From assembly GCA_021811085.1 (NCBI GenBank), contig JAJZPQ010000002.1, positions 62,001 to 126,000 on the forward strand: a DNA stretch of 64,000 bases, written 5' to 3'. Of the stretch, positions 34,766 to 44,850 are shown piece after piece. The notes beneath the pieces were generated by a model that saw nothing but the letters and a program-made list of their open reading frames with translations, had not been told where the DNA came from and searched no databases. Position numbers and translations under genes: made by a program. Within the stretch, counting starts at the first letter, position 1. Every line of letters begins with the position of its first letter. This stretch comes from Pseudomonadota bacterium (GTDB taxonomy: Bacteria; Pseudomonadota; Gammaproteobacteria; Burkholderiales; SG8-39).

Positions 34766-36418
34766 ATGGCAGTAGGCGCCGCACAGCTCCCGGCATCGCG
34801 CATCCAGGTACTCGGCATGATCCCGCTGCAGCAGAAATTCGGGCTGCTGGTCGCCCTCGCGGCCATCGTCGCGCTGGTTGTCGGCGGATGGATGTGGGGA
34901 CAGACCCCGGATTACCGCGTGCTCTACTCCAATCTGTCCGACCGCGACGGCGGTGCGATCATCAGTTCGCTGCAGCAGATGAACGTACCCTACAAATTCG
35001 CCGAAGGCGGGGGCGCGCTGCTGGTGCCCGCCAACCAGGTGCACGAAGTGCGCCTGCGCCTCGCCGGCCAGGGGCTGCCCAAGGGCGGCTTGGTAGGTTT
35101 CGAGCTGATGGAGACGCAGAAACTCGGCACCAGCCAGTTCCAGGAGCAGATCAATTACCAGCGCGCCCTTGAAGGCGAACTCGCGCGCTCGATCCAGTCG
35201 CTGTCGGCGGTGCAAAGCGCGCGCGTGCATCTCGCCATCTCCAAGCCCTCGGTGTTCGTGCGCGAACAGCAAAAGCCGAGCGCATCGGTGCTGCTGTCCC
35301 TGAACCCGGGCCGCAGCCTGGACGCGAACCAGGTCAGCGCCATCGTGCACCTCGTGTCGAGCAGCATTCCCGATTTGCCGGTGAAGAACGTGACCGTGAT
35401 CGACCAGAGCGGCAATCTGCTGACCGCACAAGACGGCAACAATCTCGGCCTCGACCCGGGGCAGTTCAAGTACCGCAGCGAGGTCGAACAAAGTTTCGTC
35501 AAGCGCATCGAAGCCATCCTCACGCCGATCACCGGCCCGAACAATGTTCTGGCCCAGGTGACCGCGGACATGGATTTCACCCAGACCGAGAATGTCGCCG
35601 AAATCTACAGCCCGAACCAGTCGGCGCCCGCAGCCGTGCGCAGCCAGCAAACCAGCGAATCCAGCGGGAGCGCCGGCGCCACCGCCGGCGGCGTGCCGGG
35701 CGCGCTCAGCAATCAGCCGCCCGGAAACGCCAGCGCGCCGATCAATGCGCCGCCGCCCGCGCCGGGGCAGCCGGCCGGAGCCGCGGCCGGAGCTGCCGCC
35801 GCATCGGCCGCGACCCAGACGGGCGCGGGCACGGCTACACCTCCTACGCGGCGGGACTCCACCATCAATTACGAAGTCGACAAGACCATCAGGCATACGC
35901 GCCAGCCCGTGGGCGTGATCAAGAAACTGTCGGTCGCCGTAGTGGTCAACTACCGCAAGCTTACCGACGCCGATGGCAAGGTCACGACCAAGCCGCTCAG
36001 CGCCGCGGAAATGGCGCAGATCGACGCGCTGGTGAAGGAAGTCATGGGCTACAGCAAGGAGCGGGGCGATTCGCTCAACGTGACCAACAGCGCCTTCTCC
36101 GTGCCGGAAATCGAGCCGGCCGCAGAGGTGCCTCTATGGAAACAGCCCGAGACCATCGCCACGGCCAAGGACGTCGGCAGAAACCTGCTGATCGCCGGCT
36201 TGGTGTTGTTCCTGGTGCTGGGCGTGTTGCGTCCGCTGCTCGCCAAGCTCTCCGAAGTGCGCCTGCCTGCGCCTGCGGCGCTCGGCGACGAGACTTCCGC
36301 TGCCGTGCGCGGCACCCCCAACTACGACCAGAACCTGGACGCGGTAAAGCAGCTCGCGCGCAGCGAACCGGCACTGGTCGCCAATGTGGTCAAGGAATGG
36401 GTAGCGCACGATGAATGA
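34766..36418 (+). CDS. fliF: Flagellar MS-ring protein FliF
   Basis: 550 residues. TM1 at about 22-42, ring-building domains (YRVLYSNLSDRDGGAI; VQSARVHLAISKPSVFVREQQKPSASV), an Ala/Pro-rich insertion (about 285-355), TM2 at about 468-490 and a C-terminal FliG-binding tail. First gene of fliFGHIJ. The 296-bp region between fliE and fliF carries no convincing sigma-54 or sigma-28 promoter that I can identify. It overlaps fliG by 8 bp. Confidence 0.97.
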   Translation: MAVGAAQLPASRIQVLGMIPLQQKFGLLVALAAIVALVVGGWMWGQTPDYRVLYSNLSDRDGGAIISSLQQMNVPYKFAEGGGALLVPANQVHEVRLRLAGQGLPKGGLVGFELMETQKLGTSQFQEQINYQRALEGELARSIQSLSAVQSARVHLAISKPSVFVREQQKPSASVLLSLNPGRSLDANQVSAIVHLVSSSIPDLPVKNVTVIDQSGNLLTAQDGNNLGLDPGQFKYRSEVEQSFVKRIEAILTPITGPNNVLAQVTADMDFTQTENVAEIYSPNQSAPAAVRSQQTSESSGSAGATAGGVPGALSNQPPGNASAPINAPPPAPGQPAGAAAGAAAASAATQTGAGTATPPTRRDSTINYEVDKTIRHTRQPVGVIKKLSVAVVVNYRKLTDADGKVTTKPLSAAEMAQIDALVKEVMGYSKERGDSLNVTNSAFSVPEIEPAAEVPLWKQPETIATAKDVGRNLLIAGLVLFLVLGVLRPLLAKLSEVRLPAPAALGDETSAAVRGTPNYDQNLDAVKQLARSEPALVANVVKEWVAHDE

Positions 36419-37406
36419 CGACGGCATCGAGAAAGGCGCCATTCTGCTGCTGTCCCTGGGCGAGGAAGGCGCGACCGAAGTGTTCAAGCACCTCGGCCCG
36501 CGCGAAGTGCAAAAGCTGGGCAAGGCGATGTCCAACCTGCAGAACGTCACCCGCGAAAAAGTCGAAAGCGTGCTCAGCGCGTTTCGCCTTCGCGCCGAGG
36601 AAAAATCCCCTCTCGGCCTCAATTCGCGCGAGTACCTGCGCACCGTGCTCACCAAAGCGCTCGGCGACGACAAGGCGAGCAACCTCATCGACCGCATCCT
36701 TCATGGCGGCGATACCAGCGGCATCGAAGGCCTGAAATGGATGGATTCCGCGGCGGTGGCGGAGCTGATCAGAAACGAGCATCCGCAGATCATCGCCACC
36801 ATCCTGGTGCACCTGGACCGCGACCAGGCGAGCGAGATCCTGAGCCTGCTCGCCGAGCGCCTGCGCAACGACGTGCTGTTGCGCATCGCCACGCTCGACG
36901 GCATCCAGCCCTCGGCGCTGCGCGAGCTCAACGACGTGCTGACCAAGCTGCTTTCGGGCAACAACAACCTCAAGCAGGCTCCGATGGGCGGCGTGCGCGC
37001 GGCCGCCGAGATACTCAATTTCATGTCCGGCAATCTGGAAAGCGGCGTCATCGAAAGCGTCAAGGAGTACGACGCGGACCTGGCGCAGAAGATTCTGGAC
37101 GAGATGTTCGTGTTCGAGAATCTCATAGACATCGACGACCGCGGCATACAGTTGCTGCTGCGCGAGATCCAGTCGGAGTCCCTGATCGTGGCGCTCAAAG
37201 GCTCCTCCGAGGCGCTGCGCGAGAAGCTGTTCAAGAACATGTCGCAGCGCGCGGCCGAGATGTTGCGCGACGACCTGGATGCGAAAGGCCCGGTGCGCGT
37301 ATCCGAAGTCGAAGCCGAACAGAAGGAAATCCTGAAGATCGTGCGCCGCCTCGCCGACGAAGGCCAGATCGCGCTCGGCGGCAAAGGCGACGACAGCTAT
37401 GTCTAG
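36411..37406 (+). CDS. fliG: Flagellar motor switch protein FliG
   Basis: 331 residues, the rotor protein that meets the stator. It shows the FliG N, middle (EHPQIIATILVHLDRDQASEIL) and C-terminal domains (FVFENLIDIDDRGIQLLLREI; LREKLFKNMSQRAAEMLRDDL), the last with the charged torque helix. Full length. It overlaps fliF and fliH by 8 bp each. Confidence 0.97.
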   Translation: MNDDGIEKGAILLLSLGEEGATEVFKHLGPREVQKLGKAMSNLQNVTREKVESVLSAFRLRAEEKSPLGLNSREYLRTVLTKALGDDKASNLIDRILHGGDTSGIEGLKWMDSAAVAELIRNEHPQIIATILVHLDRDQASEILSLLAERLRNDVLLRIATLDGIQPSALRELNDVLTKLLSGNNNLKQAPMGGVRAAAEILNFMSGNLESGVIESVKEYDADLAQKILDEMFVFENLIDIDDRGIQLLLREIQSESLIVALKGSSEALREKLFKNMSQRAAEMLRDDLDAKGPVRVSEVEAEQKEILKIVRRLADEGQIALGGKGDDSYV

Positions 37407-38037
37407 CCCGGCCATGCCCAAAGAGCAGCGCACCGCCTACCAGCGCTGGGAACTCGACTCGTTCGACGCCCCGAAGGATGTCCCGTTTGCGGGCGCGCCG
37501 AGGACCGCGCAGAAGGCCGCAATTCTGCCGACCGCCGCGCAGCTGGAGCGCCTGCATCAGCAGGCGCACGAAGAAGGCTACGCCGCCGGCCACCGCGAAG
37601 GCAGCGACCGGGCGGCCGCCGAAGCGCTGCAGTTGCAGCAGATCGTGGCCGCGCTGGCGGAGCAGTCGCGGCAGCTCGACCAGCGCGTGGCCGACGAACT
37701 GCTCGCGCTCGGTCTGGCCATCGGCAGGCAGGTACTGCGGCAGGCGCTCAAGGTGCAACCCGAATTGATCCTCGCCGTGGTCAACGAGGTGCTCGGCCAG
37801 TTGCCGCTGTCGCATCAGCGCGCGCGCCTGATCCTGCATCCGCAGGACGCAACGCTGGTGCGCCTCGCCCTGGGCGAGCGCCTGCGGCAATCCGGCTGGG
37901 AGATCATAGAAAACGGCGACATCAGCCGCGGCGGCTGCCGCCTGGAGGCAGCCGAGTGCGAGATCGACGCGACGTTGGAGCGCCGCTGGCAGCGCGTGGT
38001 GGAAGCAATCGGGAACGGGCATGCCTGGATCGAATGA
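37399..38037 (+). CDS. fliH: Flagellar export ATPase regulator FliH
   Basis: 212 residues. The GxxxG-rich helix is seen in [11 protein letters not shown], followed by a coiled coil and the C-terminal FliH/YscL domain ([38 protein letters not shown]). It holds FliI inactive and docks it to the export gate. Its end overlaps fliI by 17 bp. Confidence 0.95.
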   Translation: MSSPAMPKEQRTAYQRWELDSFDAPKDVPFAGAPRTAQKAAILPTAAQLERLHQQAHEEGYAAGHREGSDRAAAEALQLQQIVAALAEQSRQLDQRVADELLALGLAIGRQVLRQALKVQPELILAVVNEVLGQLPLSHQRARLILHPQDATLVRLALGERLRQSGWEIIENGDISRGGCRLEAAECEIDATLERRWQRVVEAIGNGHAWIE

Positions 38038-39466
38038 GTTTGCGTTCGCGCAGCGCAGCGAGCGCTGGCGCAGCTTCCTGCGCGACTGCAACGAACTGGT
38101 GACACAGACCAACCCGGTGCTGGTGAGCGGGCGCCTCACCCGCGTTGCCGGATTGGTGATGGAGGCAACCGGCCTGAAGCTCGCCGTCGGCAGCGGCTGC
38201 TCGGTGGAGCTGCCGAACGGCAGCAGCGTCGACGCCGAGGTGGTCGGCTTCTCCGGCGACAAACTGTTCCTCATGCCAGCCAACGACGTCTATGGCCTGG
38301 TTCCCGGGGCAAAGGTCGTTCCTGTCGAAATTGCGCAGACCCCGCCGAGGAACGGCGGCGGCATTCATCCGCGCCGGCGCGGCTCGGATCGCGCCAAGCA
38401 CATTCCGGTCGGCGACGCTCTGCTCGGGCGCGTGCTCGACGGCGCCGGGCGTCCGCTGGACCGCCTCGGCCCTTTGGTGTGCGCGCACAACGCGCCGCTG
38501 CAGAACCGTCCGTTCAATCCGCTCGAACGCATGCCGATCACGCACGCGCTCGATGTGGGCGTGCGCTCGATCAACGCGCTGCTCACCGTGGGACGCGGGC
38601 AGCGCATGGGTCTGTTCGCCGGCAGCGGCGTCGGCAAGAGCGTGTTGCTCGGCATGATGGCGCGCTACACCAGCGCCGATGTCATCGTCGTGGGTTTGAT
38701 CGGCGAGCGCGGCCGCGAAGTGAAGGAATTCATCGAGGACATTCTCGGCGCCGAGGGGCTGGCGCGCTCGGTGGTGGTCGCGGCACCCGCAGACACCAAC
38801 CCGCTGATGCGTCTGCAGGGCGCCGCCTACGCCACCGCCATTGCCGAACATTTCCGCGACCAGGGCAAGCACGTTCTCTTGATCATGGACTCGCTCACGC
38901 GCTTTGCCATGGCGCAGCGCGAGATCGCGCTGGCGATCGGCGAGCCGCCCGTCACCAAGGGCTATCCTCCTTCGGTATTCGCGAAATTGCCGCAGCTGGT
39001 CGAGCGCGCCGGCAACGGCAGTGAAGACGGCGGCTCGATTACGGCGTTCTACACGGTACTGGTCGAAGGCGACGATCTGCAAGACCCGATCGCCGACAGC
39101 GTGCGCGCCATCCTCGACGGCCACATTGTGCTTTCGCGCACGCTCGCCGATCAGGGGCACTACCCCGCCATCGACATCGAGGCCTCGGTCAGCCGCGTTC
39201 TGCCCAACCTGGTGAGCCCGCAGCAGCTGGAGCTGGTGCGCCGCTTCCGCTCGCTCTATGCCCGGTATCAGCGCAGCCGCGATCTGATCAGCGTGGGCGC
39301 CTATTCGAGCGGCCACGACCTCGCGCTGGATCAGGCGATCCAGATGCAGCCGCAGCTGGAGCGCTTCCTGCAGCAGGGCATGCGCGAATGCCAGCCCTAT
39401 GCCGGCAGCGTCAGCCAACTGACCGCCCTGTTCCCGCCGGAAATTCTGCCGTTAACCGATCAATGA
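38021..39466 (+). CDS. fliI: Flagellum-specific export ATPase FliI
   Basis: 481 residues, F1-beta-like hexameric ATPase of the export apparatus. Walker [16 protein letters not shown], Walker [12 protein letters not shown], plus [15 protein letters not shown] and [20 protein letters not shown]. Full length. The overlap with fliH implies translational coupling; fliJ follows 18 bp later. Confidence 0.97.
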   Translation: MPGSNEFAFAQRSERWRSFLRDCNELVTQTNPVLVSGRLTRVAGLVMEATGLKLAVGSGCSVELPNGSSVDAEVVGFSGDKLFLMPANDVYGLVPGAKVVPVEIAQTPPRNGGGIHPRRRGSDRAKHIPVGDALLGRVLDGAGRPLDRLGPLVCAHNAPLQNRPFNPLERMPITHALDVGVRSINALLTVGRGQRMGLFAGSGVGKSVLLGMMARYTSADVIVVGLIGERGREVKEFIEDILGAEGLARSVVVAAPADTNPLMRLQGAAYATAIAEHFRDQGKHVLLIMDSLTRFAMAQREIALAIGEPPVTKGYPPSVFAKLPQLVERAGNGSEDGGSITAFYTVLVEGDDLQDPIADSVRAILDGHIVLSRTLADQGHYPAIDIEASVSRVLPNLVSPQQLELVRRFRSLYARYQRSRDLISVGAYSSGHDLALDQAIQMQPQLERFLQQGMRECQPYAGSVSQLTALFPPEILPLTDQ

Positions 39467-39484
39467 TCGAAAAGGAGGAAGCCC

Positions 39485-39937
39485 ATGACCAAGCCCTTTC
39501 CTTTGCAGACCCTGCTCGACCTGGCGCAGGAAGGCAGCAATGCCGCGGCGGTGCAGCTGGGTGTGGTCAACGGCCACGACCGCGACATGCAGCAGCGGCT
39601 GCAGCTGCTGCTCGAATACCGCAGCGAGTACACGGCACGTCTGGCGCGCGTCGCCCAGACCGGCATGCATAGCGTCGGCTGGCGCAATTTCCGCGAATTC
39701 ATCGACAAGATCGACGCCGCGATCGAGCAGCAACGCGAACTCGTTGCGGCGGCCAGACGCGAGGTGGAAACCGGCCGGGTCCACTGGCACACGCAGCAGC
39801 GCCGGCTCAAATCCTTCGATACGCTTTCCCAGCGCCACCGCTCGGCGGAGCGAAAGAGCGAGGCGCGCCAGGAACAAAAAGAGCAGGACGATTTCGCGCT
39901 GAAGGGTTTTCTCAGCCAGCGCATGATGATGGGCTAG
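39485..39937 (+). CDS. fliJ: Flagellar export protein FliJ
   Basis: 150 residues, a long coiled coil rich in Gln, Glu and Arg (AAVQLGVVNGHDRDMQQRLQ; WHTQQRRLKSFDTLSQRH), as in FliJ, the central stalk of the export ATPase. GGAGG precedes the ATG. It is the last gene before a sigma-54 promoter, so it ends the fliFGHIJ unit. Confidence 0.93.
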   Translation: MTKPFPLQTLLDLAQEGSNAAAVQLGVVNGHDRDMQQRLQLLLEYRSEYTARLARVAQTGMHSVGWRNFREFIDKIDAAIEQQRELVAAARREVETGRVHWHTQQRRLKSFDTLSQRHRSAERKSEARQEQKEQDDFALKGFLSQRMMMG

Positions 39938-39949
39938 CCGCACCCTCAA

Positions 39950-39965
39950 TGGCACAGTGTTTGCG
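39950..39965 (+). promoter_or_regulatory. Sigma-54 promoter of the fliK-fliR operon
   Basis: TGGCACA, 4 bases, TTGCG: 10 of 11 matches to TGGCACG-N4-TTGC with the required GG-N10-GC spacing. Transcription would start near 39976, supporting TTG 40013 over 39986 as the fliK start. Confidence 0.8.
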
Positions 39966-40012
39966 TAGCCTTATTTGCTTCCGCTTTGTCCGGTTTAAGC
40001 GAAGGATATATC

Positions 40013-41221
40013 TTGATTGATCTGCCCAATGCTTCCCCTCCCGCCGCCCCCTCCACTGCCGCCCCCGCTGCAGCCGCGCGCGCGTCGCTGCGCGCCGCGC
40101 CTGCGCGCGATGGCACGCTGCAGCCGGGCACGAGTCCGTTCCAGGACGCATTGGCACTGGAATTGGGGCTAGCCCCCGACGGCTCCCCGCCGCCGCGCCT
40201 TGGCGCTCGCGCGGCAGCGGCAAAAACGGCGGGCAGCCTCAAGCCAGGCCAGGATGCGGCGCAAGCCGCCGCTACAGACGATACCCCGGTCGCGCCGGCG
40301 GGCGCCGCGCTAATCCTGTTTCCATTCGCGCCGGCTGGAGCAGCCAAAGCGAACTCCGTCCACGCAACCAAGGATGGCACGGCGAAAACCGCCGTTATGA
40401 ACGACGCGCCTCTTGCGCCCCCCGGCGCCGCAACGTTCGTGTTTCCGCCTGCGCCCGCCGGCGCAGGCGTCCCGCCAGCGGGAGCTTCTGCGGCGGCCCC
40501 GTTGTCGCCAGCGTTCGCGTCGACGGGAGCCGAACCCGCCGGGCCGGCGTCCGAAGCGCGCAAGCATTTGCCGGGCAAGACTTCCGCCGCGTCCAAGCTC
40601 GAATCGGAGATGCGCAGGGCCTCGACGGCCGCAGATATTGCTGCGCCCGACAAGTTTGCACTGCCCACGGAAGGCGCAATCAGGCACGAACATGCGCTCG
40701 ATACCAGCCTGCTCGACCAGCGTCAGCAGGCAGCGGCGCCGGCGATCCATGCCGGAGCCAGCGCACCGGCTCCGGTTGCGCCGGCCCCCGTTGCCGTGCT
40801 CGAAGCGCGCGTGGGGGGAAGCGGCTGGGATAAAGGCCTGGGCGACAAGCTGGTATGGATGGCCGGTCACAAGCAGCAGGTGGCGGAACTGCATTTGAAT
40901 CCGCCCGATCTCGGGCCGTTGAAAATAACGCTCACGCTCAATCATGACCAGGCCAGCGCCCAGTTCGTGAGCGCGCATGCCGCGGTGCGCGAGGCGATCG
41001 AAGCGGCCATGCCGCGACTGCGCGAAATGCTTGCCGACAGCGGCATCACCCTCGGCCACGCCAACGTGGGCACCGACGCGTTTCGCGAGCAGGCGCAGCC
41101 GCGGCACGAGCCGCACGCATACGCAGGCGAACCCGCCGCCGCGGCAGCGGATGCGGGCGCCGTTGCGCGGGGCGAGCTGCTGCTGCGCCGCTCGCTCGGA
41201 CAGGTTGATACCTTCGTCTGA
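40013..41221 (+). CDS. fliK: Flagellar hook-length control protein FliK
   Basis: 402 residues. A long Ala/Pro-rich low-complexity N-terminus (ruler part, about 1-270) is followed by the Flg_hook domain: KLVWMAGHKQQVAELHLNPPDLGPLKITLTL, here recognised by HLNPPDLGPL, then AHAAVREAIEAAMPRLREML. It sets hook length and triggers the export switch by contacting FlhB. The TTG at 40013 is chosen as start: AAGGA sits 7 nt upstream and the sigma-54 start site is about 37 bp before it. Confidence 0.92.
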   Translation: MIDLPNASPPAAPSTAAPAAAARASLRAAPARDGTLQPGTSPFQDALALELGLAPDGSPPPRLGARAAAAKTAGSLKPGQDAAQAAATDDTPVAPAGAALILFPFAPAGAAKANSVHATKDGTAKTAVMNDAPLAPPGAATFVFPPAPAGAGVPPAGASAAAPLSPAFASTGAEPAGPASEARKHLPGKTSAASKLESEMRRASTAADIAAPDKFALPTEGAIRHEHALDTSLLDQRQQAAAPAIHAGASAPAPVAPAPVAVLEARVGGSGWDKGLGDKLVWMAGHKQQVAELHLNPPDLGPLKITLTLNHDQASAQFVSAHAAVREAIEAAMPRLREMLADSGITLGHANVGTDAFREQAQPRHEPHAYAGEPAAAAADAGAVARGELLLRRSLGQVDTFV

Positions 41222-41350
41222 TTCGTCGGCACGCGGCAATGGCCGGCGGCGCAAAAGCGCAAGCTAAGGGACATTCACCCGTCTGTTTCGCCCGGCGCGC
41301 GCGCTGCACATCGCCAATAATTCACGCATACCCGATGGCACAGGCATAGC

Positions 41351-41929
41351 ATGGCAACCAGCGCGAACAAGCAATCCAAGACTGCCCCGATCACCGCGGC
41401 CCGCCCAGAACCGGAGTCAGGCATCGAGGAAGCCGCGCCACCGCCGAAGAAAATCCGCAGCCTGGTCAAGATTGTATTAGCGCTGACGCTGTTGCTCGGC
41501 GGCGCCGGCGGCGGGGCGTGGTATTTCCTCCAGGATCAGCAGCCGGTGGCGGCGAAGGCTGGGTCCGCCAAGGTCGCGAAGGCCGCGAATGCAAAACCGG
41601 ATCCCTCCAAACCCCCGCTGTTCGTGGCACTGGAGCCGTTCACCGTAAACCTGCAGCACGAGGACGCCTCTTCCCAATACCTGCAGGTGGGGCTGGCGCT
41701 CAAAGTATCCGATGCCGGCGCCGTCGATGCGGTCAAGCTGCATATGCCGGAGATCCGCAACCGCATACTGCTCCTGCTCTCGAGCAAGAAAGCGAGCGAA
41801 CTCGCCACTGCGGAAGGCAAAAAGACGCTCAGCACCGAGCTCGCGCGCGAGGTCCTGCAGCCGCTTGCCGGAAGCGTGCCGGGCAAGGCTTTGGACAGCG
41901 TCCTGTTCACATCCTTCGTCATCCAGTAG
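41351..41929 (+). CDS. fliL: Flagellar basal-body protein FliL
   Basis: 192 residues: cytoplasmic N-terminus, one membrane helix (about 40-60, VLALTLLLGGAGGGAWYFL), a linker and the periplasmic FliL domain (LFVALEPFTVNLQHEDASSQYLQVGLAL, seen from FTVNLQ onward; VKLHMPEIRNRILLLLSSKKA). FliL encircles and supports the stator. A 129-bp gap separates it from fliK; fliM follows after 5 bp. Confidence 0.95.
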   Translation: MATSANKQSKTAPITAARPEPESGIEEAAPPPKKIRSLVKIVLALTLLLGGAGGGAWYFLQDQQPVAAKAGSAKVAKAANAKPDPSKPPLFVALEPFTVNLQHEDASSQYLQVGLALKVSDAGAVDAVKLHMPEIRNRILLLLSSKKASELATAEGKKTLSTELAREVLQPLAGSVPGKALDSVLFTSFVIQ

Positions 41930-41934
41930 CGGCG

Positions 41935-42912
41935 ATGAGCCAGGATTTTCTCTCCCAGGACGAAGTCGACGCGCTGCTCAAGGGCGTCACCGGGGAAGCC
42001 GACGAGGTCGAGGCGGCGGCTGAAACCGCGGGCGTGCGTCCCTACAACATGGCGACCCAGGAACGCATCGTGCGCGGGCGCATGCCGACCCTGGAAGTCA
42101 TCAACGAGCGCTTCGCCCGCCAAATGCGCCTCGGCCTGTTCAACTTCATGCGGCGCAGCGCGGACATTTCGGTCGGGCCGATCCGCATCATCAAGTACAA
42201 CGAATTCATCCGCAACCTGGCGGTACCCACCAATCTGAACCTGGTGCAGGCCAAGCCGCTGCGCGGCACGGCCCTATTCATATTCGATCCCAATCTGGTG
42301 TTTCTGATCGTCGACAACCTGTTTGGCGGAGACGGCCGGTTCCACACCCGGGTCGAGGGCCGCGACTTCACCCAGACCGAGCAGCGCATCATCCAGCGCC
42401 TGCTCGGCGTGGTGTTCGAGGAATACGAAAAATCCTGGAAACCGGTGTACGAATTGAAATTCGAGTATCTGCGCTCGGAGATGAACACGCAGTTCGCCAA
42501 CATCGCCACGCCCAACGAAGTGGTGGTGGTGACCACGTTCAACATCGAATTCGGCCCTACCGCCGGCGAATTCCACATCTGCATGCCCTACGCCATGGTT
42601 GAACCGGTGCGCGACCTGCTCTACAGCAGCGTGCAAGGCGACCACCTCGAAGTGGACAAGCGCTGGCTGCGCCTGCTGGCGCAGCAGGTGCAGACGGCGG
42701 AGGTCGAACTCACTGCCGTCCTCGGGCGGTCGTCGGTGACCTTCAATCAGATACTCAAAATGAAGGCCGGGGACGTGATCGCCCTCGACATTCCCGATGC
42801 CATTACCGCCGCCGTCGATGGGGTGCCGGTAATGGAATGCCACTACGGGCTGTTCAACGGCCAGTACGCACTCAAGGTCGAGAAAATGCTGGCCAGTTCG
42901 GTCGGCGACTGA
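41935..42912 (+). CDS. fliM: Flagellar motor switch protein FliM
   Basis: 325 residues. The N-terminal CheY-binding peptide is present (DFLSQDEVDALLKGV), followed by the FliM core (RMPTLEVINERFARQMRLGL; FGGDGRFHTRVEGRDFT) and a SpoA domain at the C-terminus (AEVELTAVLGRSSVTFNQIL). The frame is open far upstream through fliL, but the family start is ATG 41935. It receives the signal from CheY. Confidence 0.97.
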   Translation: MSQDFLSQDEVDALLKGVTGEADEVEAAAETAGVRPYNMATQERIVRGRMPTLEVINERFARQMRLGLFNFMRRSADISVGPIRIIKYNEFIRNLAVPTNLNLVQAKPLRGTALFIFDPNLVFLIVDNLFGGDGRFHTRVEGRDFTQTEQRIIQRLLGVVFEEYEKSWKPVYELKFEYLRSEMNTQFANIATPNEVVVVTTFNIEFGPTAGEFHICMPYAMVEPVRDLLYSSVQGDHLEVDKRWLRLLAQQVQTAEVELTAVLGRSSVTFNQILKMKAGDVIALDIPDAITAAVDGVPVMECHYGLFNGQYALKVEKMLASSVGD

Positions 42913-42925
42913 GAAGGAGATGAAC

Positions 42926-43348
42926 ATGGGCGAGAACCTGCAGCAAACGCCGATCGGCACCGACGACTGGGCCGCTGCGATGACGGAGCAGGCAACAACG
43001 GCGGGCGCCAAACCCGCGGCGGGCGACGCTGCGCCGGAGCCGATCTTCGAGCAATTCACCGCCAACGGCGCCAGCGCGGTTCAGCGCACCGACCTGGACA
43101 TGATCCTCGACATCCCGGTGCAACTGGAGGTGCAGCTCGGGCGCACCAAGATCGCGATCAAGAATCTGCTGCAACTGGCGCAGGGCTCGGTGGTCGAACT
43201 CGACGGCATGGCGGGCGAGCCGATGGAGGTCTTGGTCAACGGTTGCCTGATTGCGCAAGGCGAGGTGGTGGTGGTGAACGACAAGTTCGGCATTCGCCTG
43301 ACCGACGTCATAACGCCGTCCGAACGCATTCGCAAGCTGAACCGGTAG
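42926..43348 (+). CDS. fliN: Flagellar motor switch protein FliN
   Basis: 140 residues: variable N-terminus and a C-terminal SpoA domain (DMILDIPVQLEVQLGRTKI, VVELDGMAGEPMEVLVNG, GEVVVVNDKFGIRLTDVI). It forms the base of the C ring with FliM. ATG 42926 is chosen over 42920 because AAGGAG lies 6 nt upstream. Confidence 0.96.
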   Translation: MGENLQQTPIGTDDWAAAMTEQATTAGAKPAAGDAAPEPIFEQFTANGASAVQRTDLDMILDIPVQLEVQLGRTKIAIKNLLQLAQGSVVELDGMAGEPMEVLVNGCLIAQGEVVVVNDKFGIRLTDVITPSERIRKLNR

Positions 43349-43353
43349 CCGCA

Positions 43354-43794
43354 ATGCCCGGGTCTGCTTACCGCATCGGGGCGCTTGCCCTTTCCAGCGT
43401 TTGCCTGGATGCCGCCGCTGCCGCAGCGCCAACGACGGGCGCCGGTTCGACGCTGCCCGCGGGCAGCGTCGTTCAGGTCGTGGTCGGCCTCGCGGCGGTG
43501 CTCGCCCTGGTCGCAGGCCTGGCCTGGCTGTTGAAGCGCTTTTCCGGCTTGCGCGGGGCCGGCACCGGGCTGATCCGCATCGTCGGCGGCGCCGCCGTCG
43601 GCCAGCGCGAGCGTATCGTGCTGGTCGAGGTGGGCAGCACTTGGCTGCTGGTCGGCGTCGCTCCCGGCCAGGTGCGCGCGCTGCACACCATGACCAAGAC
43701 CGAATCCGCAGCCGCGCCGCAGGTGGCGGGGCCGGCCGACCAGGGCTTTGCGAGCCGGCTGCGCCGGATGTTGGAAAAGGCCGATCATGACTAG
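43354..43794 (+). CDS. fliO: Flagellar biosynthesis protein FliO
   Basis: 146 residues: a signal-like hydrophobic start, then a membrane helix ([19 protein letters not shown]) and a small cytoplasmic domain ([23 protein letters not shown], then [16 protein letters not shown]). FliO assists assembly of the FliP ring. Placed between fliN and fliP with an 8-bp overlap into fliP. Confidence 0.93.
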   Translation: MPGSAYRIGALALSSVCLDAAAAAAPTTGAGSTLPAGSVVQVVVGLAAVLALVAGLAWLLKRFSGLRGAGTGLIRIVGGAAVGQRERIVLVEVGSTWLLVGVAPGQVRALHTMTKTESAAAPQVAGPADQGFASRLRRMLEKADHD

Positions 43795-44542
43795 GCGTGC
43801 CCTGTGGCTCACCGCGTTGCTGCTGCTCGGCGCGCTCATCGCCGCGCCGGCGCTGGCGCAGGATCTGGCGCTGCCTGCGTTCAGCAGCAAACCGGCAGCC
43901 GGAGGCGGCCAAACCTATACGCTGAGCGTGCAGACCTTGCTCATGCTCACGGCGCTGTCGTTCCTGCCTTCGGTCCTGCTGCTGATGACCAGCTTCACCC
44001 GCATCATTATCGTGTTGTCGCTGGTGCGGCATGCGCTCGGCGTGCAGTCCACGCCGTCGAACCAGGTACTGATCGGGCTCGCCCTGTTCCTCACCCTGTT
44101 CGTGATGTCGCCGGTGCTCGATCGCATTTACACCGATGCCTACCAGCCGCTCGCCGAGAACAAGATCGGCTTTACCGAGGCGCTGGAAAAAGGGGCGGTA
44201 CCGCTGCGCGAGTTCATGCTGCGGCAGACGCGCGAAACCGATCTGGCGCTGTTTGCGCGCATCGGCAACCAGCCGCCGCTGCAGGATGCCACGCAAGTGC
44301 CGCTCAAGATCCTGATCCCGGCCTACGTTACGAGCGAGCTCAAGACCGCATTCCAGATCGGCTTTCTCGTCTTTCTGCCGTTCATGATCATCGACATGGT
44401 GGTGGCGAGCGTGCTCATGTCGATGGGCATGATGATGATGTCGCCGGCGACCATTTCCCTGCCGTTCAAGATCATGTTGTTCGTGCTCGCCGACGGCTGG
44501 AATCTGCTGATCGGCTCCTTGGTTCAGAGCTTCCACACCTGA
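43787..44542 (+). CDS. fliP: Flagellar export gate protein FliP
   Basis: 251 residues. Cleavable signal sequence ending ALAQ, then four membrane segments with the family motifs [39 protein letters not shown] and [23 protein letters not shown] (read as separate blocks). FliP forms the core of the export gate with FliQ and FliR. ATG 43787 chosen. Confidence 0.97.
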   Translation: MTRRALWLTALLLLGALIAAPALAQDLALPAFSSKPAAGGGQTYTLSVQTLLMLTALSFLPSVLLLMTSFTRIIIVLSLVRHALGVQSTPSNQVLIGLALFLTLFVMSPVLDRIYTDAYQPLAENKIGFTEALEKGAVPLREFMLRQTRETDLALFARIGNQPPLQDATQVPLKILIPAYVTSELKTAFQIGFLVFLPFMIIDMVVASVLMSMGMMMMSPATISLPFKIMLFVLADGWNLLIGSLVQSFHT

Positions 44543-44570
44543 CCCGGCAATCTTCCGTGAAGCGCGCGCA

Positions 44571-44840
44571 ATGACGCCGGAAACCGTACTCACGCTCGCG
44601 CAGCGGGCGCTCGAAGTCACCCTGCTGCTGTCCGGGCCGCCGCTCTTGGCGGCGCTCATTACCGGCCTGGTGGTAAGTGTGTTCCAGGCCGCCACCCAGA
44701 TCAACGAGATGACCCTGTCGTTCATCCCGAAACTGCTGGCGATATTCGTGGTGCTGGTCGTGTTCGGCCCGTGGATGCTGGGCATCCTGCTCGACTATAT
44801 ACGCGAATTGTTCAACGGCATCCCCGGGATGATCGGCTGA
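44571..44840 (+). CDS. fliQ: Flagellar export gate protein FliQ
   Basis: 89 residues, two membrane helices, with the conserved start TVLTLAQRALEVTLLLSGPP and the motif SVFQAATQINEMTLSFIPK. Standard size. It lies between fliP and fliR with short gaps. Confidence 0.97.
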   Translation: MTPETVLTLAQRALEVTLLLSGPPLLAALITGLVVSVFQAATQINEMTLSFIPKLLAIFVVLVVFGPWMLGILLDYIRELFNGIPGMIG

Positions 44841-44850
44841 GCCGCCAGGC

